DNA from: Helicostylum pulchrum | Taxonomy: Eukaryota > Mucoromycota > Mucoromycetes > Mucorales > Mucoraceae | Reading direction: 5' to 3' | NCBI GenBank assembly: GCA_025677825.1 | Contig: JAIXMO010000007.1 | Coordinates: 62,001 to 126,000, forward strand | Length of the DNA: 64,000 bases | Shown here: positions 10,185-22,066 of the stretch, piece after piece | How positions within the stretch are numbered: the first letter of the stretch is position 1 | Layout: the number at the start of each line of letters is the position of its first letter | Program-made: the position numbers and the translations under genes | Notes under the pieces: generated by a model | The model's database searches: none | Seen by the model: the letters and a program-made list of their open reading frames with translations, nothing else | Told to the model about the DNA's origin: nothing

Positions 10185-11552
10185 GTTACGCTGAAAAAAA
10201 TAAGATACACGCTCTTTATTCCGCCTGCCATAGTAAAATTTATAGTGAGGCTAAAAAAATTGGCCGTAGTTGAAAGCAGTCATGACCGCCCGCCAGCGAC
10301 AATTACACAGACGAATTTTAGGCTGGTACTGACAACGAGTACTGGCAACCAGAGGAGAATGAACACTATTTACCTCACCCAAACAATAAACATTTATGTG
10401 CGCGGGTGTAAAGAGGCCTTTTATTGAAGCAAGAACTGTCTTTCCGAAAAAAACAAAAAAGTAAACTCATTTATAAAAACTATGCCGAAAAAAAAAAACG
10501 CTGTTGCTAATAGTTTGTACAATTTCCTCTTTGTTAAGCTTTTGGTTCATCGATGGCTGCTCTTACAACGCACAGTCTTGTAAACTGCGATTCTTGGGGA
10601 TGCTTGTACAACATGGTTGTCTAATATTTGTACCTTGTTTCTCAGTCAAGTAAAAAAAAAAAAGGTACAAAGATCCTATTGGTTTAAATGCACTTTCGCG
10701 TTCTGGGACGCCACAACAAATTAAAAGAAACCATTTTGGATATTTAGTTGCTGAATAAAAAACCTTGTTGGTGTACTTAACTTTCTCTTTCAGCTGTGGT
10801 AGATGATAATACGCGGCAAGTAAAAAGATGCCTTTGGTTCCTAAAATTCTGACACATTGTATTGTTAATGCAGTTTTTCATAATAAGCTTCATAAAAACA
10901 CTTGATCTATTGTACCGGCCCGCAGATCAATTAGGATCAGCGAATATCACACGGACGTATTAAAGCTCAGAGGGAGAAAGAGCGGGTGACAAGACAACTT
11001 ACTAATTGAAGGTTGATTATTCCAAACAGATGGATCGCTTTTATTAATATAGCGGAACTTTAAAGAAGCAAACTTACTTCCTACCGACAAGTTAAAGAAG
11101 GGGGGCGGATAAAAGTAAGAAATAGAATATAATGGGTTCGTTCGTTGACGATAAATTAATTATAGTCGTTTTGCATGTGGATTAATCGATAAAAAAAAAT
11201 CACATGTCTTATTTCAAACTCATGTTTTTTTTCTCTTATGCTTCTTATTTGTTGGTGTAAGCACGGTGCAAAAAAAAGATTATCAATTGATTGTAAAAAA
11301 ACATTGCCCCAAAATAATTGTAATGACAACAGAATGACTTTTGTTATTATTATTTAAAATGTTCGGAATAGACCAATATTATTTCTTTTCTCCTTATTTC
11401 TACCTCTCTCTTTCTCTCACCTGACTTGAATATTTTTAAAAATACTTTTTTTTATTTTTTTTTTATTTACCTTTTTTTCCTTTTTCTTCTTTTTATTTTT
11501 TATTAAAATACATATACCTTTTTTTTTTTCTCTTTCCTTCTTTTTTGCTTCA
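10185..11552. other. Intergenic region between divergent CLASP and PH-domain genes
   Basis: A 1.37-kb gap flanked by two start codons facing away from each other. No ORF of interest. The last 130 bp before 11553 are an extreme pyrimidine tract (TTTTTCTT type), a common leader in this window. Nothing else stands out. Confidence 0.55.
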
Positions 11553-14345
11553 ATGTCAGGTCGTCGTTATTTAGACAATGACAGTATGGAAGTAGATTCA
11601 GATAACGCAAGTGTATCAACAGCAGGCAAGAAACCAAAAGTCAGACCAAGCAGAAGAAAGGTTTCGATGGCAACCCGTAGACGTTCTCGACTACTGTACT
11701 TGGAAAAGTATGGGTTGAACCAACCTGATTGGCATACGAGTTCTCATGACGACGATTATAGAGAAAAGCAACAACAGCCTGACGACAGTAATAATATGGA
11801 ATATACAGAAGAACCTGAAGAAATGGTTACCATGACAACAACCGAATTAAAAAGACCAGTATCGATAAGAAATTATATCCAAAGTAACAACTCACAAAAG
11901 AGACCTAGCCGATTTGTTAAACCACAAAAGTCAAATTCAGATACAATGTTATTCCCACCAAGTGAGTTTAAAAAAGTAAATGATTTAATAACAAGCTATA
12001 CAGAGAAAGTGTACATGGAAGGATACTTGCAAAAGAGAAATGATTTGAATTCAAATGGTACCCAATGTGAAACAAAGAAGTGGAGTCCTTGGTATGTTGA
12101 ATTATGTGGACCTATATTGACATTATGGGATAACTCTGTGACGAATTCAAAAGAAGTTTACCCACAATATATTAATATAACTGATTCTACGGTGAAAATT
12201 GAAAACTGTTTAACTGTTGAAACAAGAACCAATTTATTTTCTTTAAATTCCGCTGGAGCTAATCGATTTATTTTACAAGCAAGTGATGTTGAACATTTAA
12301 CAAGGTGGATTCTTGCTATTCGACTTTCTTGCTTTGAATGTTCTCATTTACAAGAGATATATACAAGAGCCTTTATTACAAGACCGCAATTCAATCCAAT
12401 TTTAAATAACCAACAATTACTAAAAATGGAAGGCTTTGTGCAGGTTCGATTTCCTGGTTCAACTGGTTGGAAAAAGTTTTGGTCCGTCGTATCCAATACA
12501 AGAATAGAAAAGAAATTATTCACTAAAAAGTTAATTCAAACCAATGGACAAGTCTTGTTTTTCGAATCCAAAAAATCAAAGCATCCAGTAATGACACTAA
12601 AAAACGTCGTACAAGCTTACACTGTATATCCAGAATCACCAAAATTAATCAACATGGCGACAATATTTAAATTAGAAGGAAGTTTATACAAAAATCAACA
12701 GCTCATCAGTGACTCTTCTAGTGCTCTCTTAATGACTTCAAATACAAATGATTTAGTTCAATGGTTATTAGCTACCTTTAACGCGTTTAAACTATATGGA
12801 AAACCAACCACCTTATTAAACGATGCCAGTAATCAACACTCTTTAAATTTCGCTGAAAACCATGACTCTTCTCGCTTATTCTTGGAACCAAAAGAAGTCA
12901 GCTGGGTCGATGCTAAATCTTCTCTGTTATCAAACAAGAAGGATTTTTCAAATATTTTACTAGATAAACTTTTGCACGGACCTCCTAGTAGAACCACCAC
13001 TCATCAACAACAAGAAGAAGAAGACCGTAGATCTTCTACCACCAAATCAATCATATCCAATCCTCCTACTCAACTTACTCAACCTACTCATTTAAGAACC
13101 GTCACTTGTGCTAGTGATGTAAGTGATGACGATGAAGAAGAAGAAGAGGAAGAAAGTAATAGTGATAGTGATGAATCTTTATTTAAATTACCAATGGAAA
13201 AAACAAAAAGATCAACCGTTTCTTCATTTATGAAACCAATTACACCGAATGCATCAAAATCTAGTTCTGAAGTCTCTTCTTCATCCTCTTCTTCAAAGCC
13301 ATCAATTAATCCCACCAAACAAAGAAAACCATTTTATTCTGCTCAAAAATCAAATATTACACCACACTGGCCCATGTATGGTTCAACCGGTACTATTGTT
13401 ACAGGCGAATACTTGCACAACAACAGCCACAACAACAACCACAATCATTGGGAAACTTCCTCTGTTGATCCTCGTATGATGAGTGATAACAATTCAAATT
13501 ATTTCAGCCGTCGTGATTCCGTTCATCACCAACAACAACAACAACAATACGCTTTCAGTGTAGGCAACGACGACATGATCACTGACGGAGATGATGATGA
13601 TATACCCATTGCCTCTGTAGACAAATTATATACTCAAAACAGTCTATTAGAGCAAGCCCATCATGATCGTGTCTCTACAAAAACGATGGAAAAGAACTTG
13701 CGAGCTACTGGTCAACCACTTGTACCAACACCTACCAAAAAAGCAACTCCTCGTACTGGTCTGTTGGGTGTCATTTCGGAAAAGGAGCGAGAAAATAAAA
13801 CTCAAAATATGCATCATAGTCGTGCCATGATGGATGAGCAGTTGTTAATGCGTGAGCGTATCATGATGGAGCAAAGACAACAGCAAATCATGATGCAGCA
13901 GGTAAAATAAAGTTACAAAAAATATATATACTTTATAGACTAAACGATTTTACTACTGTAGTACATGCAACAACAATACGTGAATGGTATGGTACCGATG
14001 ATGATGCCTATGGTAGATCCAAGAATGATGCCTATGATGGATCCTCGATTAATGCCACAACCCGTCATGATGATGGACCCTAGATTAATGGCATCGCCGC
14101 CAGCACCACAACACTTGTCAAGCAGTACAAGCAATTACAGTAACCGATCACATTATTCACAACAACAACAACAACAATACCACCAATACGCTCAAAGTGA
14201 TAATCAAAGTGTTGGCTCCAATAGTAACAACAGTCGATTAAAAAGCAAGAGACACATGTCTTCATCTCCCTCCATAACCAATAGTATTAATAGTGCATCT
14301 GGTTCTCGTTATGCCCCTTCTGCAAGACGTACCAAAAATAATTAA
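11553..14345 (+). CDS. PH-domain protein, Caf120/Skg3-like
   Basis: Two exons, 11553-13901 and 13962-14345, give 910 residues. After a basic N-terminus, residues about 150-240 form a PH domain (VYMEGYLQKR, then KKWSPWYVELCGPILTLWD, ending in RWILAIRLSCFE). A second PH-like segment follows (KMEGFVQVRF, GWKKFWSVVSN, VQWLLATFNAF). The WYVELCGPILTLWD pattern is typical of fungal Caf120/Skg3 proteins, bud-neck or cortex-linked factors tied to the Ccr4-Not complex and cell-wall signalling. The C-terminal 400 residues are disordered, with Ser, acidic and Gln tracts, then Met/Pro repeats of the type MMPMVDPRMM. The intron falls between Gln codons in the Gln/Met-rich tail. Family assignment rests on the PH region only; localisation is inferred. 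Confidence 0.78.
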
Positions 14346-16300
14346 TATCCCCCCACATCTCTCTTTCTAAAACGCACGCTGCAATTATAATACCTTTTTT
14401 TCCCCCTCACTTTTTTTTTTTTTTCATGTAACGTTCTGTAAATAAATAAATAAAATAAAAAATAGTCATTGTTTCTTTTTATTAATTGACGCACATATAA
14501 ACTAGTTCATATATAAGCTTGTCATAACTAGTATTACAAACTAACACATTATATTCGGTAAACCGATACTTTATCGGCTGCTTATTACAGCAAAAAGATG
14601 AACTAATAGCTCGGGTAAAGAAGGAGGACAGATGCTTTTTGTATCCTTTTTGTACCACTGGCTTTCGGCGTAAGTATAAAGCGTTGTCCGTAGAATGGTA
14701 TGTCCCTTTTAAGGGTTTCTTTAAATCACTCCCCCTTTTTTGTATCAAGGGAGCTTTATGCTTCTTTTTTTTTTAGTGTATCTTATATATGTACTATTAG
14801 CTGCTTGATGGGTCACTTTATATACTAACAAAGAAAGCAATCCTTTTTTTTTAAAAATAGAAAGGGAGTTTGACTCCTCTGTACTTAACAGTAATACCTT
14901 TTTTTCTTTCTTTAATACTAGAATTCGCCCTGTGTCTTTCTATATAGTTATATATTTTTTCCTTTACTACCGTAAAAAATGTGAGCCGAGATAAACGTCA
15001 ACCTAGAATTTTTTTTTTTTTAATTGACTTGTAAGACGCGTTCAGTTGATATTCTTGGTACATATGTAAAGAACAATGTTGTCCTCTCAAACAGATATGT
15101 AGGATAGTCGAGAGACAGCTACAACAAATAAATGATAAACCGTAGTGGTGGTGGTCAAAGGAGGAGGGACAGGATGGAACCTCAGGAGCTCAATTATGTT
15201 ACTTTGTAATCGTTCCACTGAATTGCTTTTGGCGTGTGCTTCGACACTTTTTGCCTCGTTAAAATAAAAACATGCAAAGTCGTAATTTAAAATAAAACAG
15301 GTGCAAAGCAAATGGTTCAAACAGAAAATCCTTTTTTGATCACCTGAAAAAAATAATACAACTATCCAAAAACGGTAAAACAAATTTGATACACGTTTTT
15401 TTATCTTGTAAACATTGGCTCTTTCATGGTATACACTTTTTTTTCATGATGATATACTTTTCTTTCAATGCCCACTACTGTAAAAAAAATTTTTTTTTTA
15501 AAAACACACTTTTTTAGTGGCTTGTTTCAAATATAAGAAAACCACTTTTTTATTCAAAATGTAACATATAGAGCTATCAAATACCAAAATAGTTTAAAGT
15601 TTTATACGTTGTTAAACTATTTAATTTTAAATAAGATTATTAAAAAAAAAAAAAAATAATAGTAATCAAAAAACAAATAGAAAATCAAACCACAACTCCA
15701 TAAGGTGTTTTAAATCATAGAACTCGGTTTCAAAGTTTGGCAACTAAATAGTTTCATTAACATCGTTTTTAGCTAGAGCTTGGATCCGGCAATAAGAGGG
15801 TTACCAAGTGTGGACACACGATGGAGATTTATTTTACTCTCTTTTATTTTATTTTTAAAAAAAAACTATCTAATTAATTAAAATGAAAAAAAAAAGTTAT
15901 ATCTTTTAGTATCGCAAGACAAAAGATACGGCTACATGTGTCGCGCTTTTAAAGAAAGACAGCTTTGGTTTTTGAAAGAAAGAAGGACCTCTTCATGTAT
16001 CCCCTGCGAAAGCAATCTCCGATTTATTACTGCCATCAAGGTTATGGTTTTTTAGGCTCGGTAAAAAAGTAGCCGCCCCGGAATCCCGAGTAAAAAATAA
16101 GTTGGCGTGTTGGTATATATCGAAATGAATCGTAAATGTAGATTATTCAAATCGAACTGGTTTTTTCCTGAAGCAATTTTTTTTTCGCGTCAGTTTTTTC
16201 TATTTTTACAAACCCCAATTACAATTGTAAAGCTGGCCGGCTTTTTTTTTAATGTGTATAAGAAAGCATAACCGAGACAACAAAAGTGTCATTTATTTAT
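14346..16300. other. Intergenic region between convergent 3' ends
   Basis: A 1.95-kb gap between the stops of the PH-domain gene (+) and VPS52 (-). AT-rich with many homopolymers. Open frames at 14482-14748 and 15087-15383 (minus) show no recognisable domain and have biased composition, so I leave them out. Confidence 0.5.
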
Positions 16301-19258
16301 TTAAAATGTACTTCTAAATTTTTTAATTTCAACCATAACAGTTTGCACTCCAACAGGATGAATGCGTAAGTTTCTCTTTTCTAGAATATCTAAAAACTTG
16401 GTATAATAAACAATCAATTGGCCCAGAACGGCATGAAGCACTGTGGTTCCATTTTTAAAGTTTGAAAAGTACTGAATAACCGAAGCGTTGATCGATTTTA
16501 AAGATTGACGCCAAGTCTGTGCGAAATGCGATGAAATCCTTTCAAGATCTGGTATCTCAAATACCATTTGAGGTTGCTGTTCCGATTTCTTGACACAATC
16601 AATCATCGCTCCAAAATAAGGTTTTAATTGCTCGTCTACAAATGCATTGGTTTGTAACGATAACAATTGTTTCATGTACTCTAATTCGCCATCCACTGCT
16701 CGACTGTGCGTTTCCTATTATAAGGTTTTAAAAAAAAAATCTATATGTCACAATAAATTTCTTTTTTTTTTACCTGGAATACAGAGACAATAAGGTCATA
16801 ATTATTGATCAGGAATGCAATACGTCTAGGTGATTCAGGGAACTCGTGAGACATACGTGAAAGAACCGCTTCAAATTCATCACGCATTTTATGAACACTA
16901 ATAGAGAAACAATTGTTACTAAACGTTTTTTTTTCCATTGAATAACCAATATACCTTTTTGACAAAATCGGATCATCATAACCATCATTCAATACAAGTA
17001 ACGAAGCAGCGAATTCAGAATATCTTCGAGTAATCTAAAAAAAAAAGAAAGGGTTAATACTCGATTATCTGCAAACTACAAAAAGGAAGTGGGATACCTT
17101 ACATAATGAGGATGAATATCCTTGACAGCACTCATCACAGATTTACTCTGAAACATTTTTTTTAAACTATCAATATGTAGTGACATGACGTATTGAAATC
17201 TAGGCCATATTAACATATTTGTCGCATTAGTATATCCTTCCAAAGCAGGTACCCTTCTTCTTTGAAGTTCCAGAGCCAATTGTGTGTTAATTCGAATACA
17301 TAATAAAAGACCCACAGCATCAAAAGAATTTTCAACATAATTTTTGGTAAAATTCTATATACACACACAAAAACAAGTCAGTTGGTTAATTTAAATTTAA
17401 ACAGATGTATGTATATACATTACCATGCCAACTTTCTCCGCAGGCTCAAATACAAATTGAAATATACTCTTTGCGTTATCGGCTGCAGTACTTGCATCTT
17501 TTGAAAAGAATTCATAAATAAACAAATATTCAGAACTTGCATTATCAATTAAAGTTAAATTAAAACTTCTAAACAATTGTTCAAACTGGTATTTTTGCTC
17601 TTTTGCTTCGGCCACATGAACCAAAATAACACCTGGATCTTGCATTCGAAGCGTATCACTTCGATCCCCCAACGCAAATAAGTTGCTTTTATCTTTTAAC
17701 GCTACTTTACTGGTTCCAAATAATCCTCCTTTACGAATATTTTCTTCGATGCCGATCAAATCTGTTTTATCAGCTATTGTTGTCTAATTAAGTATAATTA
17801 AGTACATGTGCTCCTTTATAAATATATATGTATATAAATAGGCATTTTACCTGTAATTTAATTAAACCTTTACTATATCTTTCAAAATGATTATTAAAAT
17901 ACCATCTCAAAGAATTCATATAGGTCTGTCGAATCTCCCTTGCTGCCTCATGATGTCTCTCCAACACAAAAAAGTGTAATTCCTTGTATTTTAAGAACAC
18001 GGATTGTTGCATGATTTGAATATTGGCGTTGGGTACACATAAAAGTTGAATACGCGAAATAAAGAAATCTCGGATGGTGGCTGCTGCTTTAAGTCGCAAC
18101 TTTTCTAATTCAGGTCCCACATTACGTAATGCTTTAATAGGTCGGTGCTGGTTGGCTTTTACGAATCGCATTTGTTTATTAATCGTCAGCAAGTATTCCA
18201 ACCATACTTCATCCACATCTCCTTCTGTAATTTTTCTAGCGAATAATTTAATATATATATTTTTTATATGTGTATATACTATAAAGTAACCTACTTTATA
18301 ACATAGGGTGGAATAACCATTCCTTTTAACGCTTTCCCTAATCTATTTTCAACAGTCTATACGATATAGTTTAATCAGCATGATCTAATCCTACACAAAA
18401 AAAAAAAAAAAAAACGCACCTTTCTATTCTTTAATTTAACGCTCATAAAGGTTGACTGTTCTTGTAAACTTTGAATTTCCCCACTGATATTTCCCAGATC
18501 ACTTTGAAACACATTCAACAACTCTTCCATACGACCCAAAACTTCATCACAAGACTAAAAATCATGCTTGTTAAAAAATAAATAAAAAAATGAAACTCAT
18601 CCCATTGTAACAAACCTGTATTTCTGTATGCAAATCGACAAATGATTGAATATGTTCAAGATCTATTTAGGCCAAAAAGGTTTTAGAACATAAAAAAAAG
18701 ATAATTCAAATTTGACACTTTACAGTTGTTTTCCAAGTCTCGCTGCACCGATATCTTTTCTTGTGCAATTTGTTTTGCATATTCACGTAAATCCATTTCA
18801 TTTTCAAGTGCCTGACTTACTATTTCATCCTCTTGAAACGCTAATAAATGATCTACGAACAAAATAATTAATTCGCTTTGTATTTTTGGTGATATTTTTG
18901 TGTGTACCATCCACTTCGTCAAATGTAATTTGGTTGAAATCAATGTCTTCATCCAAAGAATCTCCACTATCAGATAAATTATCTTGGTTATTATCGTGGT
19001 CTACCTTTTTATTTATTAATGAAAAAAGGTGAGAGTAATTCAGAAAAAAAAAAGAAATAAAAAAATTACCTCTTGACCATTAGGTGAATTCGAATCTCTT
19101 AACAGGATATCTAATTCTCGAAGTGCATGAGGACTACTTTGTGTAGAAGGCGTACTTTCTTCATCTGACACAGGTACAGGCGGTAAACTTTTATTTAATG
19201 TAGTTGTCGTGATAGTGCTCGAAGCATGACCACTCGTTGCTGGTTCCTGTGAGGCCAT
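16301..19258 (-). CDS. VPS52: GARP complex subunit VPS52
   Basis: Twelve exons on the minus strand join in frame to 757 residues (yeast 641, human 723): 19070-19258, 18908-19004, 18724-18852, 18616-18662, 18420-18554, 18295-18356, 17851-18235, 17424-17783, 17103-17354, 16955-17034, 16774-16897, 16301-16714. The acidic, disordered first exons lead into coiled-coil segments (DEIVSQALENEMDLREYAK; GRMEELLNVFQSDLGNIS), then the Vps52/Sac2 core with VIPPYVIKKITEGDVDEVWL and the helical region containing LKAAATIRDFFISRIQ. The C-terminal helical bundle follows. VPS52 is part of the GARP/EARP tether with Vps51, Vps53 and Vps54, capturing endosome-derived vesicles at the trans-Golgi. Introns are 40-80 nt. 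One donor choice (GTAAGG at 17102) is fixed by frame. Confidence 0.92.
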
Positions 19259-19622
19259 TTATATCTTTTTGAAAAATAAAAAGAAACACTATTGTAATAC
19301 AAAAAAAGAAGTATCTCTACATATTTTATACTAGTTTTTTTTTTAAAAAAAAAAACTGGGTTTAGAAAGGCTCTTATATTTTCGTGATGCCCACTTCATT
19401 TAACATGGCAGATATAAAATTTCAGAGTGTACACTTCGTTTATTTTGAGTACATATACGTTCGAGTCATTAAAGTTTGTCCTGTTCTACATCTACAATGC
19501 CTCCGTACACCGCACTACCGTAATATAGTGTTCATTACCGACTACAGTACCAGTAGGCTATGTTATTTTAATTGTACTACTTGTACATCGTTTATTTAAA
19601 AGTGCAATTTAAATAGACCCCA
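19259..19622. other. Short intergenic gap upstream of VPS52
   Basis: 364 bp between the VPS52 start and the end of the RING gene, both on the minus strand. It should hold the VPS52 promoter and the 3' UTR of the upstream gene. A T8/A10 run lies around 19335-19355. No other feature is seen. Confidence 0.5.
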
Positions 19623-20201
19623 CTATAAAAGTGTATTCTGTGCTCTCTTTAGTTCTCTTTTACTCAAGTTTAGAGATAGTCGAGCTGAGTCTAACGAATT
19701 TTGATATTCACAAATTTTAGATTTTTTCATTTCCACTTCTTTTTTCAATAAGTTGATTTCGGCAGTGTCTTTGACAACTAGCTTAATTGGTACCACAATA
19801 CGAATATCATTTAAACGAGCTGGTTTCCTAAAAGAGTTGTCAAGTTAGTACCATACTTGGTTTACATAGACAGGTTTTTTCTCTTCTTCTTACATGCAGA
19901 TAGGACAGAAGGTTTTTTTATCACCTAATTTCTGTGCTCTTTCCGTAATCCATCGAGCAATACAGCTAGTAACGTTTACCTTTGTTTAGTTCCAAGACGT
20001 AAAAAAAAAAAGGAGATATAATACACTCATTCACCTTTTACCAAATAGATGACCACATTTCAAACTAACTAGACAATGCTCTCCACCACTTGTCCAAACT
20101 TCCGAACAAATAGTACAAGTAATATGTTCATCTTCTGCTGCTCTAGTTTGTGTATTCTCTACCCTTTGCTTCTTATTACTTTCTACATTAATTTCTGTCA
20201 T
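19623..20201 (-). CDS. Small RING-finger protein, RFWD3-like RING only
   Basis: Three exons (20035-20201, 19894-19965, 19623-19827) join in frame to 147 residues. The RING has CTICSEVW, then [16 protein letters not shown], and FCPICMKPAR, which gives the eight Cys/His ligands in the spacing of RFWD3/RNF201 (CTIC..W..LRCGHLFG..CI..W...CPQC). After the RING comes a helix/coiled-coil with [23 protein letters not shown]3 in animals is an E3 ligase for RPA and RAD51 at stalled forks and has a C-terminal WD40 domain. Here the protein ends after the coiled coil with no WD40. The second intron carries a TACTAAC branch point. Likely an E3 ubiquitin ligase; the role in DNA repair is inferred by similarity of the RING alone. 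Confidence 0.8.
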
Positions 20202-20735
20202 GTAAGGTATTTGAGTGCACAGTAAACGTATCCCCCTAGTTGTTTTCTATTTTATAATTTATTAAAATACCCTCCCGGACCGGGTTAAACAAAGCAGAAA
20301 GAGAGACATTGAGCCTTTTAAAAGAAGAAAAATAGAAAAAAGATATGTTACTTGAAGGGTATAATAAGAAGGTTTAATGAAAAAAAAAACAGTCTTGGTA
20401 TAGCGACTAGTTGTGAACTGTTTTAGGAACATGTACGTCGCTAACAAGGTATCATATACTCTACCCCGTTAACATATCCTAATAAAATCGCTATGAGAAC
20501 TTTATAATAAAAAGTTGTTTATACTCTCTCTTCTTAATTCTACAAACCAATCAAACCAACAAATGCTCTACTCCCTCTTAGATATTTTTGCATTACTTGC
20601 TCTTTTTACATTTGAAAAAGACCTGTTACAATGACGTATACCGCATACAACGCAGTCACCTTACCGACTACGCGTTCCAAAAGAAAAAAAAAAAGAGAAA
20701 GAGTAACTTCTTTATATCTTTTTATCACTAAAATA
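20202..20735. promoter_or_regulatory. Divergent promoter, RING gene / SEM1
   Basis: 534 bp between two start codons on opposite strands. AT-rich. An upstream ATG at 20631 is in frame with SEM1, but its product would be a low-complexity Lys-rich extension not seen in the family, so the 20736 start is preferred. No proteasome-type PACE box was found. Confidence 0.5.
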
Positions 20736-21115
20736 ATGTCTGCACAACAACAACAGCAACAAAAGTTGTCTGAAGAACAATCCAAGAAAAACTTGGCTCA
20801 ACTTGGAGCCCTTGAAGAAGACGATGAATTTGAGGAGTTTGCTGCTGAAGGTACACTTTTTTAAAAAAAAAATTTATAGCAAATGAAATCTAAAATAAAA
20901 TGGTTATAGATTGGGGAGAGAATGAAGAAGATCAAAACGATGCCCACTTCTGGGAAGATAACTGGGATGACGATGATGTTGAGGATGATTTCTCAAAGCA
21001 ATTACGGTAAAATAAAAAGGAATTTTGTTGCAAACCAAAAAAAAAAACTAATATAATATAATACAGTGCTGAACTCGAGAAGGAATCATCTCAACCTCAA
21101 CCTATGAAAATGTAA
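20736..21115 (+). CDS. SEM1: SEM1/DSS1, 26S proteasome lid and multi-complex subunit
   Basis: Three exons (20736-20850, 20910-21006, 21067-21115) give 86 residues, within the family range of 70-90. The hallmark acidic-aromatic segments are present: [18 protein letters not shown] and [20 protein letters not shown], followed by a short helix. Sem1/Dss1 is an intrinsically disordered acidic protein that stabilises the proteasome lid through Rpn3/Rpn7. It also works in TREX-2 and with BRCA2-type recombination proteins. The first exon starts with a poly-Gln run. The start at 20736 is chosen because the usual N-terminus follows it and the longer frame adds basic junk. Confidence is high because the motif pair is diagnostic. 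Confidence 0.96.
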
Positions 21116-21510
21116 AAGAAACAAAAAGAGACGAATATAAACCGAATTCTATTTTTTTTTAAAAAAAAAGAATAGTGACATTACTGGAAGAAAAGAGAGA
21201 TTACTGTCTTATGTGCAAACAATAAATTCCTTTTTTTTTTAATTTTTTATTTAATTTATTATTTCAAGAAAAAAAAAGGGTGAATATATTGAGGTTTGAA
21301 TAAATGGCATCCCGTTTCTTTTTTTTTACATTGTATAAAAAAAGATAACTAATAAATAGTACAAGGGAGAGGGGGAAATATGTAGATTGTTTAGCCCAAC
21401 TAGTAGTAGTAGGCATCATGTGCTGGGGGGAAAGGGGTGGAAAAAAGTGCGCTCTGAGGGAGAGTACTGTTGGTTATGATATCAATAGCGATAAAACTAG
21501 TACAAATTAT
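21116..21510. other. Convergent 3' region
   Basis: About 395 bp between SEM1 (+) and a small unknown gene (-). It carries paired A8/T8 tracts (21159-21169 and 21231-21245) and AATAAA-like strings on the plus strand (near 21221), consistent with 3' processing. No gene is seen. Confidence 0.5.
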
Positions 21511-21867
21511 TTAACTCCACGAACTAGATATAAGATCTTTCTGAACATAATCATCAGCAGTAACATTGGAAATACCAAACAATGTAGAGTCTCTTCTAGG
21601 TTTACCACCTACTTTACTATCATTTATAGCTATGGGTCCAGATACAGAGATAGAATGGTTTCTTCCTAGCCGGTCAGCAGGTAATGATTTAGTAGAGAAT
21701 ACGCCAAGTGTATCATTATTTTGATTGATTTCCTCAGTGACAGATGGTCTTCTGCGAATGTCTGCATTTGAATTATTTTCTTGTTGTTTAGCATTGTCAT
21801 CACTCGTGGAATTATCAGATCCACGAATAATACTATCACGAATCGAGTTAAAAAGTTTTGTAAACAT
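21511..21867 (-). CDS. Small hydrophilic protein of unknown function
   Basis: A single open frame of 118 residues. The first 16 residues (MFTKLFNSIRDSIIRG) could form an amphipathic helix. The rest is disordered, Asn/Ser/Asp-rich, with several basophilic-kinase-type sites: RRRPS, RRDS and GRNHSIS. Its composition is unlike the Phe-rich noise frames here, and it sits 200 bp downstream of the GTPase gene on the same strand, where a separate gene would fit. I do not recognise the family. It could be a phosphorylated membrane-surface adaptor, which is only a guess from the amphipathic start and kinase sites. Confidence 0.6.
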   Translation of the reverse strand: MFTKLFNSIRDSIIRGSDNSTSDDNAKQQENNSNADIRRRPSVTEEINQNNDTLGVFSTKSLPADRLGRNHSISVSGPIAINDSKVGGKPRRDSTLFGISNVTADDYVQKDLISSSWS

Positions 21868-22066
21868 ATATCTTTATAATCAAAAAAAAAAAAATAGAAG
21901 AAAGAAGACAGAAAAAATGGGAATCTTGAGTTAAGACATATTATATATAAAACGTATGGTGTGTGTGGGACTATTTTTATAAATGTTTCTGCATCAAGAA
22001 ATGAATCCGAACGAATGATAATAATTGGTATTTTTTATTTTGAGTCTAAAAGTTTATTTTCCCACT

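Noticed and set aside
15087..15383. 98-codon open frame (-) in the gap between the PH-domain and VPS52 genes
   Set aside because: No recognisable motif and biased composition; the pieces that look hydrophilic are not supported by splice signals.
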